64,000 nt of DNA from Pycnopodia helianthoides (GCA_032158295.1 CM063260.1:6891501-6955500), one strand, 5' to 3'; numbered from the stretch's first letter, positions 11,586 through 23,411 are shown. The notes: generated by a model not told the origin, from the sequence alone. A program made the numbers and translations.

Positions 11586-12406
11586 ATACACTCGTCGAGA
11601 GATCCCAAGAGTTTAATGATTTCAAAGTTGAAGATTAAATTAATGAAAATGTAATTTTAGCAGTAATAGATATACAACGCGTATTTAGATTGAGTACTTC
11701 ATGTGTCTTTTGAAAGAGACTTTTGAAATAGGCTTTGAAAGAGATAATTCATTGCTTTTAACAAAAACAGACCTCTGAACATTTCATCAAAAACACGGCT
11801 CAATTTTTAGTGAAAGCAACAAAAAGCAGTTGATGTCTTGTCGAGATTTGTTCATCAAAAAGTTATGATTAATTTCGGTTGTGGTAATCGAAAAAAAATC
11901 AACGGTGACATTGGAATTCAATTGCTACTTTCTCGACAATCTTTAAAACAGAAATAATTAGTGAGATAGTGTGTCAGTTCGAGGCGTCGGTGACGAAAAA
12001 AAAGGTAGAAACTCATCAATAATCTTAAGACTACTTTCTTGGACTTAGGCCTATGGTCCTTTTATATAAAATAGTCGGTGTAATTATTGAAATGAAATCG
12101 ATTTTTATGTTTTGACCGAATCGGTAATTGTTTACTTGGTGCAACTGATACATATGTATGTAATAAAATCACACTGTGAGCGGGGGAAAAACAAGAGTAA
12201 TTTACAACTAGTTATTGAAAAACCTCGTTGTATATTTCGTCGTCAACGATCCAGCAATCTTGAACCTTCGTATTAATAGCTGTGTATATTTCAGATAGCA
12301 TCTACTTGTGCTTGACCTTGTCCTTCTTTTAGCAGTACATCAGAGTTTTACCATGTGCGTCATTTATTCAATTGCGAAGTGTTTATTCCAGCGAAAACGT
12401 GTTTAA

Positions 12407-12740
12407 AGGCCTGTACACTATTGGTAAGATCGAAAAACACAATGTTCACAGATTCACACATAACTTACATGATTTAAAGTAAGTAATGGTAGAAAGGGTT
12501 CCTTACAAATATTTCTGCCTAAAATGCTATCGTTTCTGAGAAACGAGTAAAACAATAGTAATTATCGCGCGCGATAATTTGAAAAAACACAAAACACATA
12601 AGAGCTCTTTTCACTATTTTCTTGTGACCTCGATGACCAATTGAGCTCAAACTTTCACAGGTTTGTTTGTTCATGCATATGTTTAATCACACAAAATGTG
12701 CACACTGATTTTGAGCTGTTACCAAAAGTGTACAATACCT
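12407..12740 (+). mobile_element. piggyBac-like MITE (TTAA target site)
   Basis: A 334-bp element flanked by TTAA on both sides (12403-12406, 12741-12744). Terminal inverted repeats are imperfect: AGGCCTGTACACTATTGGTAA on the left and its near-complement TTACCAAAAGTGTACAATACCT on the right. An internal palindrome reads ATTATCGCGCGCGATAAT. There is no coding capacity. A 60-codon antisense frame inside it is chance. Confidence 0.75.
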
Positions 12741-13829
12741 TTAAAGAGATGTTTGTACACCACAGCAGTAAAGAAATCTCAATACCAGATGATAGCATTG
12801 TCATGTAGACTTTTTTGATTGAATAAATGAAATCCACACAACATGTTTAACTGATGACATTTCATTCGTAACTCTGATAAAAAATAAATTACGATTCTGT
12901 AGATTTACTTCAAAGTAGATGTATCGGCTTTGTCGTGGTTAGCAGTGTTCTTTTTTGTTCAACTAAAGTTACCGGCACCAAATCGAGTCTTGGAGTAAAA
13001 CATGCAGAATTCAAACTTCATATTAGACCTCGTGTACATAGGGAATCAGACATTGATGGTCATACCAGTGGTCTATATAAGTATTTCAAACCTTTGCTTA
13101 AATAATTCTTTATTGCAATTCCACCCGTTTGGTCTAGTTGTACATTGAACAACTCTTCGAAGGTAAACAATAACGATTGCCAAGAGCATAGTTCTGGTTG
13201 CCCGTCGAAGAATCAAGTCTTGCGGATAATTTGACGAAGGTTGTGTTGCCTTTTAGTGTAGAGCGCAAGGTATACGTGTCTAATGAGAAGACAACATCAA
13301 TTGAAGTTGTGGTGGTTGTTTATGTTTCTTTTTGATATATTTCTTATAATACAACAAAAAAAGAAACGCCACGTCGTCAATCGATACACTCGCCTCGCGC
13401 TGTTAATATTAAAATATGATGTTCCCCACCACAACCTGAAATGTTCTTAGTCAGCACTATTCAACTAGCATTGTGATGTCCATCAGTGTGGAGTGTTTTT
13501 ATGAATTCCAATCGGTGTATCTCAAGATTTCCAGTCAAAGTTGGAGAAACGGTTGTAAACACAAGCTGTTCCAACGGTCATCTGTAACCTTATACTATGA
13601 TTTCCATCAACACGAGGTGTAGAAATCACTCTGAGCATCACCTAGCTGCGCTGTATTTATTGTGCCTTGTTTAATTTCATCACAAAGGTGTGACATCATC
13701 AGACATTCTTTGACTTGTCAAATCCAATCAGTAAATGAACAAAGTAATACTGGCTAGTACATCTTAACGGCTTGCAGAAGAACTTTCACGATTTGGAGAG
13801 AGGTTTTAGGTTTTAAACAGCTTCTCGTA

Positions 13830-14567
13830 ATGAACCTTGCTTGTGTTTTGTTGCTTCTTGTTGGGTGTTATACAACCCTGGCTGCTTTCTGCCCTACTGA
13901 CTGGCAGCGATACGGCGAGTCATGCTACTTACTGATAGCTCAACCTATGAACTGGGCAGACGCAAACGATACCTGCATCAAATCAAATGCAGCTCTAGCT
14001 GTGCCTAACTCGAAGATAGAACAGACCTTTATCTGGTCGATGTTCTTGGAATTCTTCAATGGGAGTCAGCCAACTAGATATCTCTGGATCGGTTGTTATT
14101 TCAACCAGGAGGTTGGGGAATGGCAGCACTGTCCATTGAGGAACGTGGCTAACACCTACGAGAACTGGCAGAAAATCAACCCAAATATTGATATCTCTAT
14201 CGCCACGGCTTGCGTTGCTATGAACTTGAAATACAACGGTCAATGGACTGACAGACGGTGCAGTCAAAATCATTTTGCACTTTGTGAGCTCCAACTTAAC
14301 ATCACCCAGTCATTCTGCCTTCAGACCGGAACCGATGGTCGTATCGAGTCCCAGTGCCTTGTTGGTCACGTCGTGAAGGAGCTACCGGCTGAGGGTGTGG
14401 TGTCGTGCGGGAAGGCGTGCCGATCAGAGCCCCAATGTCGCTCCTTCAATCTGCTGATGAAGCAAGGCCCAGGGAAGATGGTTTGTCAGCTGAACAACTC
14501 GACTCGTCATGAAGCGACTGATGTGGATATGGTTGAGAAAAAGAACTGCCACTATTTTGATCTGTAG
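13830..14567 (+). CDS. Secreted C-type lectin with PAN/apple-like domain (copy 4)
   Basis: 245 residues, intact. Signal peptide MNLACVLLLLVGCYTTLAA; CTLD from FCPTDWQRYGESCY to FALCEL; then a PAN/apple-like domain ending NCHYFDL. The site region reads NPN ... WTD. NGS and NST/NIT sequons suggest N-glycosylation. The protein is identical to the product of the gene at 24835, because both lie in duplicated block D1. The start ATG follows CTTCTCGTA at the same place as in the paralogues; a TTTAAACAG just upstream could be a 5' UTR splice acceptor. An AATAAA lies at 14598. Confidence 0.92.
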   Translation: MNLACVLLLLVGCYTTLAAFCPTDWQRYGESCYLLIAQPMNWADANDTCIKSNAALAVPNSKIEQTFIWSMFLEFFNGSQPTRYLWIGCYFNQEVGEWQHCPLRNVANTYENWQKINPNIDISIATACVAMNLKYNGQWTDRRCSQNHFALCELQLNITQSFCLQTGTDGRIESQCLVGHVVKELPAEGVVSCGKACRSEPQCRSFNLLMKQGPGKMVCQLNNSTRHEATDVDMVEKKNCHYFDL

Positions 14568-15124
14568 AAAAAAAAGCAATCGTTGTTTCGATGTCTTAAT
14601 AAAATACACTCGTCGAGAGATCCCAAGAGTTTAATGATTTCAAAGTTGAAGATTAAATTAATGAAAATGTAATTTTAGCAGTAATAGATATACAACGCGT
14701 ATTTAGATTGAGTACTTCATGTGTCTTTTGAAAGAGACTTTTGAAATAGGCTTTGAAAGAGATAATTCATTGCTTTTAACAAAAACAGACCTCTGAACAT
14801 TTCATCAAAAACACGGCTCAATTTTTAGTGAAAGCAACAAAAAGCAGTTGATGTCTTGTCGAGATTTGTTCATCAAAAAGTTATGATTAATTTCGGTTGT
14901 GGTAATCGAAAAAAAATCAACGGTGACATTGGAATTCAATTGCTACTTTCTCGACAATCTTTAAAACAGAAATAATTAGTGAGATAGTGTGTCAGTTCGA
15001 GGCGTCGGTGACGAAAAAAAAGGTAGAAACTCATCAATAATCTTAAGACTACTTTCTTGGACTTAGGCCTATGGTCCTTTTATATAAAATAGTCGGTGTA
15101 ATTATTGAAATGAAATCGATTTTT

Positions 15125-15163
15125 ACCAAGGTTATAGACCAGTGTTACTTCTTTGATCTGTAG
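15125..15163 (+). pseudogene. 3' tip of a lectin gene at a recombination junction
   Basis: The sequence from about 15125 equals the last 13 codons region of the gene at 27466 (TKVIDQCYFFDL then TAG) and continues in its 3' flank. To the left it is joined directly to the ATTGAAATGAAATCGATTTTT part of the upstream block. No lectin domain is present. The join shares only TA with both parents. Confidence 0.8.
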
Positions 15164-15655
15164 TAAACAGAAGACGTAGCGGGAACACGTTTATACAAAG
15201 ACATGTTCTTTGTTTTGCTTTAACCTGCTCCAACGCAAGTGTTTAGGTCTACCAGGCTTTTAATTCCTGCTCTATAATAATGTTGTCATGGTAAAATGCC
15301 AAATACCAGATATCCGCTCAATTAGCCATCGGTCGCGAGAAAATAGTGAAAACCACTCTTTTCACTGTTTTCAAACAGCGTTCGGACTCGCAAATTCAAA
15401 ACTGATTGTTTTACTAACTTCTATAGCTTTTTCGGTCAACAATTTTCAAGGAAAATTTTCCACCATGACCATCTTTAGTTATGAGTAAATCTGTGAATAT
15501 TTATAATAAATTTCCAATCTTACCAGCTGATGTTATCGTCTCAATTGATAATTGTATGATTCTGATCTTCTTTTTAGCGATTGCTGGAATCAAAAAGGCA
15601 AGGATGATTATTTGGCAATCTTCAAATGCTGTTTTGGGGTGTTTTTTACATTTAA

Positions 15656-16039
15656 AGGAACATTACAGAATTGGTAAGAAAAAACTTTTAAAATATACTT
15701 CTTGATCATAGATTTACATAAAACTTACACGGTCTAATGATGGTGATAGTAGAAAACATCCCTTGAAATATTTCTGTCTGAAATGCCATATTTGATGAGA
15801 AATGAATAAACTAATTTTCCGATTGAAGTTTATCGCTCAGTGAGCGTTTTATTCATTTGTTGAAGCTATATGATTTCATGCAATGTGTAATCGGTTTTTC
15901 ACTATTTTCTCGTGACCCAGATGGCCGATCGATATCAAACTTCTACAGGTTTGTCAGTTTATGTATATGGTGAATTACATCAAGTGTTTACACTGCCAGC
16001 AACTGTTTTGTTAGCAAAAACCAATTCTGTAATGTTCCT
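15656..16039 (+). mobile_element. piggyBac-like MITE, second family
   Basis: A 384-bp element with perfect 20-bp terminal inverted repeats (AGGAACATTACAGAATTGGT) flanked by TTAA on both sides. There is no coding capacity. A copy lies at 28696-29079, and a right-truncated copy at 51853-52028 retains the left end with one change in the first bases. Confidence 0.85.
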
Positions 16040-16340
16040 TTAACAGTGGGCCTAATTAGGTCAAATTTTGGGCCGACTTGATCTGCAAATGTAGATTGCA
16101 TTGAAGGTAAAATAGCTATTTGGGATTCGAGAAATTTACAAACAATTCATTTAAGGTATTGCACGAAACAAATCTGCTATTGATTAGTGGTAGTTAATTA
16201 AAGACTTAAAATAAATTATTGTCGGGATTCTGACACATACGTCCTTTAGCCACCTACAAACAATTTTGCATTTTGTGGGTATTTTGTGCATTGTGTGTGG
16301 CATATGCAAACTTTGTTTTCTTTTCTTTTTTCGTTTTTAA

Positions 16341-16682
16341 AGGCCCTGTACACTATTGGTAAGATCGAAAAACTCAAATGTTCACCTCACATATAACTTA
16401 CATGATTTAAAGTAAGTAATGGTAGAATGGGTTCCTTAAAATATATCTGCCTAAAATGCTATCATTTCTGAGAAACGAATGAAACAATAGTTTTATCGCG
16501 CGCGATAATAAACTCGATGTTTGAAAAACAGACAACACATAAGGTCTCTTTTCACATGATCTCGATTACCACTTGAACTCAAATTTTCACAGGTTTGTTA
16601 TTTCATGTATATGGTTAATCACACAAAACATGAACTTTGTTTGCGACTGTTATGTCAGCTCTACCAATCTTGTATAATACCT
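16341..16682 (+). mobile_element. piggyBac-like MITE, same family as 12407
   Basis: It starts AGGCCCTGTACACTATTGGT after TTAA and ends CTTGTATAATACCT before TTAG (a mutated TTAA). It carries the internal ATCGCGCGCGATAA palindrome. Its duplicate is at 29381-29722. Confidence 0.7.
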
Positions 16683-17788
16683 TTAGACAGCTGTCAAAAT
16701 TCGTTAAAGATACTCTTGTCAATCTTATGGTTGTCTTCTGACGTCATCGGGACTGTTTTTTCAACATCTATTAGATTTTTTAATGATTTTAAAGTTGAAG
16801 AATTAAATTAATGAATTGTGTAAATATTGCAGGAATTGATCAACAGTGCGTAATTAGATTGAGTATTTCATGTATATTACATCTGTTGTTTTTGGAAGAG
16901 AGAATTCATTCCCATCCTTTTGTTTTCAATAAACACATCCCACATGAAAAGGTCATAAAAAATAAAACCTCCTACTTTTTTAAGCGAAAGCCTCAAAAAG
17001 CAGTTGATTATCTGTCAGGAATGTTTGTGCATGGTCATCAAATAATTTGGCTTATTTCGATTGCGGCAAGCAAACAAATAATCAATGGTTAAATTGAGAT
17101 TTAATTAATATTTCTTTGACAGTATTTCAGATGTAAATATTTCTCAAGCGGGTGGTACTGTAGAATTCTTATTCAATGGGCTTTCAGATTGAAGTTATTC
17201 AATTTTCTTTGGTAATTACCCTGGATGGTCTTAGTTTTTTTAATTAATTAATAATATATTTGAGAAATCTCAAGGGAGAAACAAACACCATTCTTCACAA
17301 AGCGCGGTAGATTTGTTGGAAAGTCTGTTAGTGCCTGCGTTTTCTGTATAATATAGTAAATAGTGTACAGTTTAGTCTATGATCTTTTTGAAGATGAATT
17401 TTTTAGCCTAGGTTTTGAACATAAAGAAACAGTAGTTCTCAAATGATACTTCAATGACATCGAAACAAGACCTGATTAATGTATTGAATCGATGCGTAAC
17501 TTCTGAAAAATACTCCATCTGTAATTAGAGAGACCTTTCTTAAGCAAAAAGACAACTGAGAAGATTAAAAATCAGCTAAGTGTTAGGATAAAAATAACCA
17601 TGCTGGGTGCTTTTCACTTTAATTAATATTCTTATTTAACGAATCTTTGGTTGAAGCATTACAAGCTGAATTTATTTCTTGGGTTCAGCAATTGACGTAC
17701 CGGAATCTCTTGCAGACGTATTTCATTGCAGTTCGGTAATCATCACCTAGTGAATTATAGAACTGAAGAAACAAGCATTTTCCTCGTG

Positions 17789-17817
17789 ATGAATCTTGCT
17801 GGTGTTTTGTTGTTTCT
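17789..17817 (+). pseudogene. 5' tip of a lectin gene, cut off by retroelement sequence
   Basis: After the conserved TCCTCGTG, an ATG opens MNLAGVLLF exactly as in the lectin genes. At about 17813 the sequence changes to TTTCTTCACGAAAAGCCTGC, the same phrase that begins the Gypsy gag relic at about 7637. The rest of the lectin gene is missing. Confidence 0.75.
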
Positions 17818-18080
17818 TCACGAAAAGCCTGCTCCTCAACTGCATCAGAGAGAAGTGACCACGAGCTAGGCGATCCCTACCTTCTTCGGTTTACTCCGCA
17901 GTCAGCTCCCGGATGGATTGCCCAAGTTCCTGCAATGATTCCCTGGACCCTTGTCGCCTATATGATACAATTTCATAAGGTGATTATCGGCAAGTTGCCT
18001 GGGCCGAAACCTTTTCTCCAAAAGGCTTACCAACTCCATGTAGTTGACATGACTCTGCCCGAGCCCTTTCAATTATTTTC
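17813..18080 (-). pseudogene. Gypsy gag fragment, second copy
   Basis: This is a diverged copy of 7637-7890 in the same orientation. It covers the LEKRFGP / ELGQ part of gag and carries several stops. It ends near 18080, shortly before the Penelope-like element. Confidence 0.65.
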
Positions 18081-18129
18081 AATTATTTTAATCGATGGAT
18101 CCATTTTAATGAAACTCTGTTTAGTGCAA

Positions 18130-19582
18130 TTTTGTATTTATATATATATATATATATATATCAAATACATCAAATACCTGACTCTGCTATTCTGGTTACT
18201 CTGGATGTTTCATCATTGTATACTAACATACCCCATAATGAAGGCATGAGTGCTTGTGTCTCTGCTCTCAGGGCCATTAGACAATCCCGCCCCTCAGTGA
18301 GAGAGATTAAGGAACTCATCAGCCACATTCTCACTAAGAACAATTTTTCATTTACTGACAGACATTTTGTACAGGTACAGGGTACCGCAATGGGTACTAA
18401 AATGGCACCCTCATATGCCAACCTATTCATGTCTGACTTAGAGGACAGACTCCTGTCCTCTGCCCCCAACCGCCCACTAGTTTGGTGGAGATTTATCGAT
18501 GATATTTTCTCCATATGGTGTGGTGGTCAAGACAGCTTGGATGAGTTTATCGAACATAATTATAAACTCATTCCACCCCACCATAAAGTTCACTACTGAA
18601 TGCTCTCTCACAAGTGTGAACTTTTTAGATGTAACCGTAACTAAATCCCCTAATGGCATTATTACGGATGTATACAGCAAACCCACTGACACCCACCAGT
18701 ATCTTCTCTCCAACAGTTTCCACCCTAGTCACTGTAAGAAGGCAATTGCTTACAGTCGGGCATTACGTATAAGGCGTATCTGTTCCACAGATACCTTGTA
18801 CAAAAGTCGTTCATCCGACCTAAGGAAACACCTTGTCTCAAGGGGCCACAGCGAACGCAGGGTCCAACTTGCCATCAACAGAGCCCTCAACATACCTCGT
18901 CGTACTTTATTGACCAACACGAGAACAAAAAAAGTCCCGACCAAGAGAGTTGCCCTAGTCACCACCTTCCACCCTAAACTGCCTAAACTTTCATCAATCC
19001 TCAATAACAATATGAATATACTTCACTCCTCTAACAGGTTATGCTCAGCAATCCCTGAGCTCCCCATGGTTGCATTCCGCCGCCCTAAAAACCTGGGAGA
19101 CATCCTAGTCAGGGCTAAACTCCCAAAAGGTACATGCCAAACACCACCCCTAACAGAAATACTAGGTTGTCACAAATGTACCCGCTCCAAGTGTAGAACA
19201 TGTCTCTACATCAAACCGGCACTTAAAGTAAAGAGTCATAGCACTGGCTCTTTTTACAACATCAAGACCGACTCCCAATGTAGCACACCTAATGTAGTCT
19301 ATGTTATATCATGTAAGAAATGTGGACTACAATATGTGGGAGACTAAGACCAAACTTAGTCTTCGCTTTGCGAACCATGTCTCTTCCATAAAGACCAAGA
19401 AACAGTACCCCGTCTCCATCCACTTCAACAGCCCCAATCACAACGTCAAAGATGTTGAACTTATGGTGATTGAGGCTTGCAATGGTGATGACACACACCG
19501 CAAACTCAGAGAATCGCATTGGATTCACCAACTTAAGACAGTCCAACCCTTTGGACTTAACATCAACACCGGTGTCAAATAA
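18130..19582 (+). mobile_element. Penelope-like retroelement, RT plus GIY-YIG endonuclease, frameshifted
   Basis: Three overlapping frames together give a 5'-truncated Penelope-like protein. The first (about 18170-18599) holds reverse transcriptase motif A (DVSSLYTNIPH), motif B (GTAMGTKMAPSYANLFM) and the catalytic RFIDDIF. The second (to 19347) holds the thumb/linker with NSFHPSHCKKAIAYSRALR, a CHKCTRSKCRTC zinc-finger-like cluster and the start of the endonuclease (VVYVISCKKCGLQYVG). The third (to 19582) holds the rest of the GIY-YIG domain. The first frame change lies near 18550-18560. The second, at about 19340, needs one extra base after GTGGG. This is the endonuclease-containing class of Penelope elements. 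A TATA dinucleotide run precedes it at 18138-18161. Confidence 0.85.
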
Positions 19583-21489
19583 ATTCCCACTTCATTTACT
19601 GCTTACTTATTTATTTTATGTAATATAAATACAATTACTGCTAATAACATGTTCTTTCAATGATTGATTTGTTTTCCATTCTTAAGCTGTTTTAAAAATC
19701 ATATTTTCTTCACTGGCTAACTGTTACCGTTCTTTTTCTCAACAAGTTCTTTGGAGATCGACCTGTTCTTTTCCTAATAACCCCTTCTCTCCTCAGACTT
19801 GTTCTATAATTACCTCCCGTTCTCATTGTTGTATATACTTTGGTCCTGTTCCCTATTGTTAATTACATCATACCCGATGCCCCTTAATCCTTGATTTTTT
19901 GTTTCTAATTTTTGTATTTGTACTTTATTTCTTTCTTTCATTATAACCCTTGCCGTATGGAAGTGTGTCAGTTCCAGGCGTCGGTGACGGGAAAAAAGTA
20001 GAAACGCATCAATAATCTTAATACTATTGTCTTGGCCCTAAGGTCCTTTTATATAAAATGTCGATGTAATTATTGAAATGAAGTTGATTTTATGTTTTGA
20101 CCGAATCGGTAATCGTTTACTTTGTGCAACTGATACGTATGTATGCAATAAATTCACACTTTCTTGTGAGCGGAAAAAAGCAATACTAATTTACGACTAG
20201 TTATTGAAAAACCTCGTTGGTTGTTTCGTCGTCAACAATCCATCAATCTTGTACCTTCGTATTAAAGCTGTGTTGATCTCAGAGAGCATCTACTTGTACT
20301 TGACCTTGTCCTACTTTTAGGCTGCTACATCAATGCATCAGAGGTTATCATGTACGTAGTTTATTCATTCGCGAAACGTTTATTCCAGCGAAAACACGTT
20401 TAAAGAGATGTTTGAACAGCATTAAAGAAATCTCAATACCAGATGATAGGATTGTCATGTAGACTTTTGTGGTTGAATAAATGAAATCCACACAATATGT
20501 TTGACTGATACATCTCTCTCTGCTAAAGTATACTTATAGCGATTTCGTATATTTACTACAAGGTAGTTTTCTACCTTATCGTGGACAGCAATGTTCTTTT
20601 TCGTAAAATCAAAGTTACCGGTACCAAACCGAGTCTTGGCTTCAAAAATAGTACGATGCCTTTTTTATGAATTTTGAATTCCACCTTCATTTACGACCGT
20701 GTACATAGGGAATCAGACATAGATGGTCTATACGTATTTCAACCTTTGCTTTAAGAATTATTTATTGCTTTTCCACCCGTTTGGTCTAGCTGTACATCGA
20801 AAAACTCTTTGAAACGTAAACATTTAATAACGGATGCGAAGAGCATTATTTCCGGTTGCACGTCGAAGGAGCTAGCCTTGCGGATAATTTGACGAAGATT
20901 GAGTGTTGCCTTTTAGTGTAGAGCTCGAGGCATACTTTCTAATAAGATGTCGGCATCAAAAGCGAACTGTTTTTCTTAATAATACAACAAAAACACGAAA
21001 ACGTCACGCCAGCAATCGGTACGCCCGCCTCGCCATTTTAATATCAAATATGATTCCCCATACCACAACCTGAAATGTTCTTAGTCAACACAATTCCACT
21101 AGCATTGTGATGTCCATCAGTGTGGAGTGTTTTCATGAATTCCAATCGGTATATCTCAAGATTTCCAGTCAAAGTAAGAGTGACGACCAACGGTTGTAAA
21201 CACAAGCTGTTCACACATACGTCTGTAACCTTATACTATGATTTCCATCAACACGAGGTGTAGAAATCACGCATCATCACCTGCGTTGCGCTGTACTTAT
21301 TGTGCCTTGTTTAATTTCATCACAAAGCTGTGACATCATCGGACATTTTTATGACTCATCAAATCCGATTACCAAATGAACAAATACCAGTAATTGGCTA
21401 ACGACTCTTAAGAGCTTGAAAAAGGACTTTCGCGATTTGGAGAGAGAAGGGAACTTACTTTGGTTTTAGGTTTAGAACAGCTTCTCGTG
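19583..21489. other. Penelope 3' tail and lectin upstream block
   Basis: Positions 19583 to about 19955 are AT- and pyrimidine-rich, probably the 3' tail of the Penelope-like element. From 19960 (GTGTGTCAGTTCCAGGCGTC) to the ATG at 21490 this is the lectin upstream block, with CCTTTTATATAAAAT near 20045-20060. No additional gene is seen. Confidence 0.55.
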
Positions 21490-22621
21490 ATGAATCTTGC
21501 TGGTGTCTTGTTGCTTCTTGTTGGGTGTTACACAACCTTGGCTGCTATCTGCCCTACTGACTGGCAGCGATACGGCGAGTCATGCTACTTACTGATAACT
21601 CAACCTATGAGCTGGGCTGACGCAAATGATACCTGCGTCAAATCAAATGCAGCTCTAGCTGTGCCTAACTCGAAGACAGAACAGTCCTTTATCTGCTCGA
21701 TGTTCCTGGAATTCTTCAATGGGAGTCAGCCAACTAGACATCTCTGGATCGGTTGTTATTTCAACCAGGAGGCTGGAGAATGGCAGCACTGTCCATTGAG
21801 GAACGTGGCTAACACCTACTCTCTAAATGTGAAAGAGTGAAAAAGCACTCTTTGAAGAGCCATATGAGGGACAACTCTTTTTCGAGTGGTCTTCCACTCT
21901 TTTAGAATGAGATTTGCATCTTTTTGAGTGATTTTTCACTCTGTCCTGAATTGAAATCCCTCTCAAAGAGTGAAATAACCACCACTCTTTTTAAAGAGCC
22001 GTTTAAGGGACAACTCGAAATGTAAAGAGTGGTGTTTTTCACTCTTTTACATTTAGAGAGTACGAGAACTGGCAGGAATTAAACCCAAGGAGTAATGTCT
22101 CTACTGACAAGGATTGCGTTGCTATAAACTTGAACCGCAACGGTCATTGGACTAACAAACCGTGCCAACAGGATTTTTTTGCCGTTTGTGAGCTTCAACT
22201 TGACATCGCCCCTCAATCATTCTGCCTTCAGGCCGGTCCTAGTGGTCGCATCAAGTCCCAGTGCCTGGTCGGTCACGCCATGAAGAAGCTTCGGGCTGAT
22301 GGTGTGGTGTCGTGCGGGAAGGCGTGCCGATCAGAGCCCCGATGTCGCTCCTTCAATCTGCTGATGAAGCAAGGCCCAGGGAAGATGGTTTGTCAGCTGA
22401 ACAACGCGATTCGTCACGAAGCAACTGATGTGGATATGGTTGAGAAAAAGAACTGCTACTATTTTGATCTGTTGAAGAAAAGAAAAAACAATCGTTGTTT
22501 CGATGTTTTAAGAATTGCTCTTTATAAATACACTCGTCTTGATATGCTCTTGTCAACGTTAACTTATGGTTGTCTTATGACGTTTTTGGACTGCGTTTTC
22601 AACATTCATTCGACAGTTTAA
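21490..22621 (+). pseudogene. Lectin copy 5, split by a MITE and lacking its stop
   Basis: The 5' part (MNLAGVLLLLVGCYTTLAA, CTLD to NVANTY) is interrupted at 21818 by a 242-bp TA-flanked element, which brings a stop at 21838. Beyond the element the CTLD resumes in the frame predicted for clean insertion (ENWQELNPRSN..., site NPR ... WTN) and the PAN domain is complete. The terminal TAG of the paralogues is TTG at 22472-22474, so the frame would run about 48 codons into former 3' flank, ending at 22621. One further change is WSMF to CSMF. The copy is very likely non-functional unless the element is spliced out. Confidence 0.88.
21819..22060 (+). mobile_element. 242-bp MITE inserted in lectin coding sequence
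   Basis: It is bounded by TA at 21817-21818 and 22061-22062, and by perfect 12-bp terminal inverted repeats CTCTCTAAATGT / ACATTTAGAGAG that extend imperfectly through GAAAGAGTGAAAAA. The interior is filled with repeated AAGAGTG / CACTCTT words in both orientations. The TA duplication fits a non-autonomous Tc1/mariner-type element. The uninterrupted paralogues read ACACCTACGAGAACTGG across the site, which defines both ends. Confidence 0.9.
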
Positions 22622-23411
22622 TGATTTCAAAGTTGAAGATTAAATTAATGAAAATGTAATTTTAGCAGTAATAGATATACAACGCGTACTTAGATTGAGT
22701 ACTTCATGTGTCTTTTGAAAGAGACTTTTGAAATAGGCTTTGAAAGAGATAATTCATTGCTTTTAACAAAAACAGACCTCTGAACATTTCATCAAAAACA
22801 CGGCTCAATTTTTAGTGAAAGCAACAAAAAGCAGTTGATGTCTTGTCGAGATTTGTTCATCAAAAAGTTATGATTAATTTCGGTTGTGGTAATCGAAAAA
22901 AAATCAACGGTGACATTGGAATTCAATTGCTACTTTCTCGACAATCTTTAAAACAGAAATAATTAGTGAGATAGTGTGTCAGTTCGAGGCGTCGGTGACG
23001 AAAAAAAAGGTAGAAACTCATCAATAATCTTAAGACTACTTTCTTGGACTTAGGCCTATGGTCCTTTTATATAAAATAGTCGGTGTAATTATTGAAATGA
23101 AATCGATTTTTATGTTTTGACCGAATCGGTAATTGTTTACTTGGTGCAACTGATACATATGTATGTAATAAAATCACACTGTGAGCGGGGGAAAAACAAG
23201 AGTAATTTACAACTAGTTATTGAAAAACCTCGTTGTATATTTCGTCGTCAACGATCCAGCAATCTTGAACCTTCGTATTAATAGCTGTGTATATTTCAGA
23301 TAGCATCTACTTGTGCTTGACCTTGTCCTTCTTTTAGCAGTACATCAGAGTTTTACCATGTGCGTCATTTATTCAATTGCGAAGTGTTTATTCCAGCGAA
23401 AACGTGTTTAA

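Larger units (their letters stand above)
11611..14775 (+). repeat. Segmental duplication D1, first copy
   Basis: About 3.16 kb that recurs at 22616-25780 with a constant offset of 11,005 bases. It covers the 3' flank of one lectin gene, the upstream block and the whole next lectin gene. In the lines compared I saw one clear difference (a T/C near 11691 versus 22686). Identity ends around 14770 against 25775. Confidence 0.85.
15125..16716 (+). repeat. Segmental duplication D2, first copy
   Basis: About 1.6 kb that recurs at 28165-29756 with a constant offset of 13,040. A handful of substitutions are visible, for example GCTTTAACC against GCGTTAACC near 15220, and ACCAGCTG against ACCAACTG near 15523. 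It contains two TTAA-type MITEs. Short open frames at 15288, 15481 and 16605 are repeated with it and have no coding support. Confidence 0.85.

Noticed and set aside
12655..12837. Identical 60-codon antisense frames at 12655 and 23660
   Set aside because: They lie across the end of a TTAA MITE within duplicated block D1, so identity reflects duplication and not coding.
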